A DNA stretch of 9,778 nucleotides from assembly GCA_016218095.1 (NCBI GenBank), contig JACREV010000265.1, forward strand, positions 1 to 9,778. The letters are read 5' to 3'. Numbering within the stretch: the first letter of the stretch is position 1; each line of letters opens with the position of its first letter. The stretch comes from Deltaproteobacteria bacterium (lineage in GTDB: Bacteria; Desulfobacterota; GWC2-55-46). A program made the translations under genes and the position numbers. The notes beneath the pieces are model-generated. The model saw only the letters and a program-made list of their open reading frames with translations, was not told the DNA's origin and made no database searches. Shown piece after piece: positions 5,689-9,778 of this stretch.

Positions 5689-6666
5689 CTATCCTATTTG
5701 CTTGTAGCATGGATTTATGACCTGCTGGTCTCTGTCCTCCTCAAACCCCGACGTGCTCTCGATTATGTAGTTGGGCCTTCTTTTGTTCTCGTTGTATATG
5801 CGTCCGATGTAGATGCCGAGTATGCCCACGGTGAAGAGCTGCGTGCCGCCGAGGAAGAGCATGGTGACCATTATCGCCGACCAGCCGGGGAGGTTCATGT
5901 TAAGGAACTTCATGACGATGATTGCCACAAGGTACATGAACGCGCCGACCGAGACTAGGAAGCCTATGATGAGCGACAAGCTCAACGGCGCGAGAGAGAA
6001 GGACGTGAGGCCTGAAGTGAACGCGCTTATCGGGCCGAGCCCGAATATGGAGTAATGGGTCTTTCCGGCAAACCTCTTTTCCCTCGCGTAGAATACCTGC
6101 ACCTGCCTGAACCCTACCCAGGAGACGAGCCCGCGCATGAAGGCGTCCTTCTCCTTGAGTTTCAGGACCTCCTGTACGACCCTCCTGTCGAGGAGCTTGA
6201 AATCGCCGGAGTCGACCGGGAGGTCGATTTCGGAAAAAAGCTTCAAGACCCTGTACGCCTTCTTCGTTATCCACATCTTCAGCGGGTTCTCTCCGTCCCT
6301 CGAGACCCTTGTGGTGTATACGACGTCGGCCCCTTCCTTCCATTTGGATACGAGCTCGGGTATGAGCTCCGGCGGGTCCTGGAGGTCGGTGTCCATATAG
6401 ATAACGGCGTCCCCTTTGGCGAGCCTCATCCCGGCGAAGACGCACGGGGTCGAGCCGAACCTCCTCGACATGTTTATGATCCTTATCATTTTGTCGTTTT
6501 TCTGCATCTCCATAAGGAGCTGTAACGAGTTGTCGGTCGAGTCGTCGTTGACGAAAATGAATTCGTAGCCGCACCCGGTCGTCTTTAATGATTTATGCAG
6601 TCTGCTTATGAGCTCGGGGATGTTCTCCTCTTCGTTCCTGAACGACAGCACTATCGATATCAACAT
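5689..6666 (-). CDS. GT2 polyprenyl-phosphate glycosyltransferase (DPM1/GtrB/ArnC-like)
   Basis: A 325-residue protein with an N-terminal GT-A domain and two C-terminal membrane helices, the usual length and layout of the DPM1/GtrB group. Visible motifs are ISIVLSFRNEEENI (3-16), FVNDDSTDNS (38-47), the metal-binding DTD at 92-94 within MDTDLQDPPE (91-100), the DSGDFKLLDRRV segment (152-163), MRGLVSWVGF (177-186) and RFAGKTHYS (198-206). Helices lie near 227-251 and 263-290, followed by a cytoplasmic tail. Such enzymes move a sugar from a nucleotide donor to undecaprenyl phosphate on the inner face of the membrane; the lipid-linked sugar is flipped and used by a periplasmic GT-C transferase. 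The sugar cannot be named from sequence. The ATG has GGAGG five bases upstream. The gene sits between the two copies of a 29-bp direct repeat and is followed by a broken probable GT-C gene, so its product may lack a local partner. Confidence 0.93.
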   Translation of the reverse strand: MLISIVLSFRNEEENIPELISRLHKSLKTTGCGYEFIFVNDDSTDNSLQLLMEMQKNDKMIRIINMSRRFGSTPCVFAGMRLAKGDAVIYMDTDLQDPPELIPELVSKWKEGADVVYTTRVSRDGENPLKMWITKKAYRVLKLFSEIDLPVDSGDFKLLDRRVVQEVLKLKEKDAFMRGLVSWVGFRQVQVFYAREKRFAGKTHYSIFGLGPISAFTSGLTSFSLAPLSLSLIIGFLVSVGAFMYLVAIIVMKFLNMNLPGWSAIMVTMLFLGGTQLFTVGILGIYIGRIYNENKRRPNYIIESTSGFEEDRDQQVINPCYKQIG

Positions 6667-6703
6667 CCTGACCTCCGTTTTTGCGATAAAGAAGCCCCGG
6701 TTT

Positions 6704-7774
6704 TCAAGTCGTCCTCGCCTCTTTACTTCTCCTCTCCGGCGCTATCCACCTGTACAGATCTGCAAGCTCAACGCATACGGCGTAAGGGTCGTGTCTTTTA
6801 AAATCGTATACGTATGAGATGTCATTATCTGCGGTCTCCGCTTTTAAGATGAGCCCAGGTAAGTCTCTCGAGGCGTCCCTGAATGTGAACGCCTCGGGGA
6901 TGCACGGTATCGACCTCCTCACCGACTCGTGGCAGAAGATAATCCGTCGGGCGTACATGGCCTCAAGGCAGACCCTCGGCATCCCTTCGGAGGCCGACGG
7001 AAGTACGACCGCCTTGTATTCGAGTATTTTGTCGACGACTTCCCCTGGCGACACGCCTCCGAGATATGCGGCGCCTTCGATTTTAGCGGCCCTCTCCGTG
7101 AACTCCGCGCCCATCGCGTTGAATCCGTAGAAGTCGAGCCCGAGCGGGGTCTGAGAGCCCTTCCGGTACTCGCCGTACGCGTCAAGCAACTCCAAAACGC
7201 CCTTGTTCCGCGCGATGGTCCCGAAGTACGCCATCTTCCGCCCCGGCAGAACGGAGGGTCTGAGGGGTTTCAACGCAAGCGGCACCGGTATGGTCACTGC
7301 GTTCTCTATCCACCCGTAAAAATCCCGGAGCTCATCCGAGCAGATTATGAAGTTATGGCCGAAGCCGAAATTCCTGTAAAACCTGTCCCTTATATCGACG
7401 ACGACCTTAGCCGGCGAGAGAAACAAAGCGAGCCAGATGACGCGCCCTATGTACCTGCCATAGACGTACCTCGCGTGGATGTGGACGATGTCAGAGCCTG
7501 AAAAGAGTATCTCCCGGATGATCTTCAGATAGTTGATCGCCTGATGCGCCCGCCTTTTTATCGGGGCAGAGTCATAGTTCAAGAGGCTGTCGTCGTAGAC
7601 GACCCCATCGGATCCTTTGGAGCACCCGCGCTCGGTCAGTACCCTGATATCAAAATCCCTGTTGAAGCCCGCCCCGAGGCGCTCAAGGATTATGCCGTAG
7701 TCCACAGCGGCCCCGCCCTGGTAGGGCGGCATTATCGATACTATGCAGAGGACTTTGAGCCTTGTCTTTCGCAT
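6704..7774 (-). CDS. GT4-type (GT-B fold) glycosyltransferase
   Basis: A 356-residue soluble glycosyltransferase. The N-terminal half opens with LKVLCIVSIMPPYQGGAA (6-23), the Gly-rich loop after the first strand, and has DIVHIHARYVYGRYIGR (95-111), typical of GT4 acceptor domains. The C-terminal nucleotide-sugar domain starts around KMAYFGTIARNKGVLELLDAY (180-200) and includes LDFYGFN and the EX7E motif E263-GMPRVCL-E271, whose glutamates contact the donor. It should add one sugar to the lipid-linked repeat unit at the cytoplasmic face. Linkage and sugar are unknown. The ATG has AAGGG six bases upstream, although this start lies 92 bases inside the preceding gene. Codons 331-342 near the C-terminus carry the 29-bp direct repeat found again in the scar behind the GT2 gene. 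The stop is 37 bases before the GT2 ATG. Confidence 0.92.
   Translation of the reverse strand: MRKTRLKVLCIVSIMPPYQGGAAVDYGIILERLGAGFNRDFDIRVLTERGCSKGSDGVVYDDSLLNYDSAPIKRRAHQAINYLKIIREILFSGSDIVHIHARYVYGRYIGRVIWLALFLSPAKVVVDIRDRFYRNFGFGHNFIICSDELRDFYGWIENAVTIPVPLALKPLRPSVLPGRKMAYFGTIARNKGVLELLDAYGEYRKGSQTPLGLDFYGFNAMGAEFTERAAKIEGAAYLGGVSPGEVVDKILEYKAVVLPSASEGMPRVCLEAMYARRIIFCHESVRRSIPCIPEAFTFRDASRDLPGLILKAETADNDISYVYDFKRHDPYAVCVELADLYRWIAPERRSKEARTT
6756..6784. repeat. 29-bp direct repeat, copy 2 (in intact GT4 gene)
   Basis: Identical to 5499-5527 in the same orientation; the distance between copies is 1257 bases. It encodes part of YAVCVELADLYR near the GT4 C-terminus. Recombination between the copies would delete the GT2 gene and the GT-C remnant and leave a GT4 gene with the alternative in-frame tail ending at 5444. 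Confidence 0.95.
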
Positions 7775-9014
7775 TTTTAACCCTTTTTTTACGGAACGCC
7801 TTGCTAAAGGCTATAGTGATGCCTTTCGGAAAGGCAGAAAGAAAGATGCCAGGCCCGTATTGAAAAGTATTGACGAACGACTCGATGGTGGGAGCCAATT
7901 TAAGCTTCGAGAGCTGAAAGAACATGAGTATCGTAAGCCTTATGACGTGGTTCCTCTTGAAGGCCGGGTCTTTGTGTATCGCCCGGCTTCTTTGAGGGTA
8001 GACCGAGCCGTCGAGCAGGCGCGAGATCTCCTCCACGAGGATCGGGAAATAGGCGTCTGCCTCGAACCTCTCGGCTTTCTTTAAAGCGGCCTCGGCTATT
8101 CCGGCCCTTTCGGAGTCGTTTTCGAGATAGTACCTGACCTTTTCAAGGAGCGAATCCTCGTCATGGAAGGTGTCTATCTCTTTTCCAGTGACAAAGGTCT
8201 CGCCGAGTGACGGCGAGTATTCGCTCAAGCAGAAAGATCCTGTGAGCGCAATCTCCATGGGGCGCCCCTTGTTCTGCCTGACGATGTTCGTAAGGGCGTT
8301 TTCTCCAAGGAACCATGCGTGGGGTCCGGCGGAGTCGACCTTCGTGAAATTCAGGTTTATCTTCGAGCGTGAAAAGATGGCTGGGATATCCTCTTTTTTT
8401 ACAAACCCGTTCTCCGAGCCGTCCCCGAATGTCGCTACACCTATACCGTTTTTTCTTAAGCATTCGATGTAGCCGGCCCTTCCTCCCTTGGAGCAGTCTC
8501 CGATAAAGCTAACGCCGATATCCTTTTTAATTTCAACTTGATGGAAGTCTTTCTTAAGATAGCTTGAGAAGTAATATATCGCGGGCAACCCGAGCTTTCT
8601 GTAAGCGAAGCAGGCGTAGTAATCGGTCGTGACCGCCGCGTCAAAGACCTGCGCGTAGTATTTTGAGAGGACGTCGAATATCATCTCGTCGTCGAGCGCC
8701 CAGAGGACGAGCCTCGCTCCGGTCTGTTCCTTAAGGTCCCTGAAAAATTCGATTCCGAGCTCATAGCTGTCGCCGTTCGGGGCGAAGAAGACCATATCTA
8801 TGCCATCGTCCCTGACAAGCCGGAGTATCTCTTCTTCTGTAGACCTTATCCCGCGTGAGGCGACCGAGTCGGAAAAATGGAATACGGCCCCTCCCCCGAA
8901 GTTCTCGATAAGGAGGCGCGCGTTCTGGTCCGCGAAGTCGTTCATGCTCTCGGCGTCCTTCTTGTGGACGTTCAGGACCAATATGCGAGCCTTTTCACCC
9001 ATTGACCGATACAT
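7683..9014 (-). CDS. CgeB-family (glycosyl transferase 1_2) glycosyltransferase
   Basis: A 443-residue protein. The N-terminal half (about 8-165) is a Rossmann-like domain as in DUF3880/CgeB proteins, including RLVLWALDDE near 101-110. The C-terminal catalytic half runs from about DIGVSFIGDCSKGGR (165-179) to 335. It contains the diagnostic GRPMEIALTGSFCLSEYSPSLGE segment (250-272), then TGKEIDTFHDEDSLLEKVRYYL (276-297) and SERAGIAEAALKKAE (301-315). It is probably a cytoplasmic enzyme transferring a sugar to the growing repeat unit, donor unknown. Residues after about 340 are basic and partly hydrophobic and match nothing I recognise. The last 30 overlap the GT4 gene in another frame and may be run-on coding beyond the ancestral end. 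ATG 9014 lacks a clear ribosome binding site; ATG 9002 (Met5) overlaps the flippase stop (ATGGGTGA) and is equally likely. Confidence 0.88.
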   Translation of the reverse strand: MYRSMGEKARILVLNVHKKDAESMNDFADQNARLLIENFGGGAVFHFSDSVASRGIRSTEEEILRLVRDDGIDMVFFAPNGDSYELGIEFFRDLKEQTGARLVLWALDDEMIFDVLSKYYAQVFDAAVTTDYYACFAYRKLGLPAIYYFSSYLKKDFHQVEIKKDIGVSFIGDCSKGGRAGYIECLRKNGIGVATFGDGSENGFVKKEDIPAIFSRSKINLNFTKVDSAGPHAWFLGENALTNIVRQNKGRPMEIALTGSFCLSEYSPSLGETFVTGKEIDTFHDEDSLLEKVRYYLENDSERAGIAEAALKKAERFEADAYFPILVEEISRLLDGSVYPQRSRAIHKDPAFKRNHVIRLTILMFFQLSKLKLAPTIESFVNTFQYGPGIFLSAFPKGITIAFSKAFRKKRVKNAKDKAQSPLHSIDNAALPGRGRCGLRHNP

Positions 9015-9778
9015 GCTCGACGATCACCTTTCTGTTCTTGAAATCCACCATGTTCAAGGTTTTGAGCGTCAAAAGTATCAAAAGGCCGTATAGGACCACT
9101 AACGCGGGGAATTTTACGAATATGCTCAGGTCTAAAAAGGCATATATGAGCTTCAATGCCGAGAGGATCAACGCAAGCGAGATCACGAAGTTGAAGAGCC
9201 TCAGGAAGAGCCTTCTGTCAAAGAACGTTATCCCGTAGCCCTTTAACTTTCCATGGAAGTAAGCGCAGATGAGGCACTCAATGACAACGGACGAGACCGC
9301 GGCCCCGACATGCCGGAAATAGTAGATGAGAAGGCTCCCGAGGGTAAGGTTGAGAACGGCCGCGTATATGGAAGGCCTGAGCATTTCACTGTCCTTGTAG
9401 AGGGAAAGGAGTATCTGCATCCCCATGATGTAGCTTAAGTGCATTGTCACGAAATTGATCGAGAGTATCCTGAGGACGGTCTCCGAGAAGTTCGCGTGCT
9501 CCTTGTACAGGATGTAGAGAATCTCGCGGGAGAAAAATTGGGTAAAAAGAAAACCGGCTATCGCGATGAGGAATATAATGAATGCGTTTTCGCGCGCCTT
9601 GAGGACCCCGTCCTTGAAGTCGTCCTTGAACGCCTGGGCTATCTGAGGCTGGTAGACTGTCGAGACCTTGCCCTGGATGTTCGAATACGCGAAGACAAGC
9701 TGGTCGGCTATGACGTAATACCCGAGGAACTCGTCGCCCGCGGCGATCCCGAGTATGACCTGGGTCGCCCTCGTATAC
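8995..9778 (-). CDS. Wzx-like polysaccharide flippase (MOP superfamily), N-terminus outside window
   Basis: The open frame enters from the right edge and ends with TGA at 8997-8995, giving the last 260 residues of the protein. The segment starts inside a membrane bundle with GDEFLGYYVIADQLVFAY, then STVYQPQIAQAF, which resembles the start of the second half of Wzx/RfbX flippases, where a helix is followed by a loop and a long amphipathic helix. At least six further hydrophobic segments follow, including FIIFLIAIAGFLF, SIYAAVLNLTLGSLLIYYF, SSVVIECLICAYF, FNFVISLALILSALKLIY and FPALVVLYGLLILLTL. MOP exporters move undecaprenyl-diphosphate-linked repeat units from the inner to the outer face of the cytoplasmic membrane. 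A full-length member has about 400-500 residues, so roughly 150-240 are missing. The 3' end overlaps the CgeB-like gene by 8 or 20 bases, depending on that gene's start. Confidence 0.88.
   Translation of the reverse strand, partial: YTRATQVILGIAAGDEFLGYYVIADQLVFAYSNIQGKVSTVYQPQIAQAFKDDFKDGVLKARENAFIIFLIAIAGFLFTQFFSREILYILYKEHANFSETVLRILSINFVTMHLSYIMGMQILLSLYKDSEMLRPSIYAAVLNLTLGSLLIYYFRHVGAAVSSVVIECLICAYFHGKLKGYGITFFDRRLFLRLFNFVISLALILSALKLIYAFLDLSIFVKFPALVVLYGLLILLTLKTLNMVDFKNRKVIVEHVSVNG

Noticed and set aside
1..9778. tRNA or rRNA genes, CRISPR arrays, insertion sequences, integrase or phage genes
   Set aside because: I found no cloverleaf-like sequence, regularly spaced repeats, transposase or integrase motifs, or terminal inverted repeats. 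The only notable repeat is the 29-bp pair.

Overview
This 9.8 kb window is one minus-strand block of a cell-surface polysaccharide (O-antigen or capsule type) gene cluster. No plus-strand gene is credible. Most genes are GC-rich (about 58-65% in the 60-base lines I counted), use AGG (Arg) and ATA (Ile) freely, and are packed with overlaps or very short gaps. An undecaprenyl-phosphate-linked glycan pathway with a Wzx-type flippase, a Wzy-type polymerase and a heptosyltransferase-family enzyme suggests a Gram-negative bacterium. B12-dependent radical SAM genes next to glycosyltransferases are common in deltaproteobacterial, Nitrospirota-like and related lineages. That placement is an impression, not a determination.

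In the direction of transcription (right to left) the layout is: the C-terminal two thirds or so of a Wzx-like flippase (9778-8995, cut by the window edge); a CgeB-type glycosyltransferase (9014-7683); a GT4 glycosyltransferase (7774-6704); a DPM1/GtrB-like GT2 membrane glycosyltransferase (6666-5689); a 245-base scar with two gene remnants (5688-5444); an O-antigen ligase/polymerase-like membrane protein (5471-4110); an intergenic region of roughly 240-285 bases with a near-consensus promoter (4109-3825); a GT9 heptosyltransferase-family protein (3824-2565); and two consecutive B12-binding radical SAM proteins (2605-1163 and 1166-1, the second cut by the window edge).

The genes fit a pathway in which cytoplasmic glycosyltransferases (CgeB-like, GT4, GT9) build a lipid-linked repeat unit, the flippase moves it across the inner membrane, and the Wzy-like protein polymerises or ligates it. 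The GT2 enzyme would charge undecaprenyl phosphate with one sugar for a periplasmic GT-C transferase. The start of what looks like that GT-C partner lies directly behind the GT2 gene, but it is broken after about 50 codons.

The most interesting structure is this scar. The N-terminus of a probable GT-C gene is joined out of frame to the last 27 codons of a second GT4 gene. That tail is a near-identical copy of the end of the intact GT4 gene 1.26 kb upstream. The GT2 gene is therefore flanked by a 29-bp perfect direct repeat. The scar and the adjoining wzy-like gene are clearly AT-richer (about 38-45% GC in sampled lines) than the genes around them, which points to replacement or import of this part of the cluster. 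I see no complete undescribed system beyond this. The tandem radical SAM genes are the main functional unknown.
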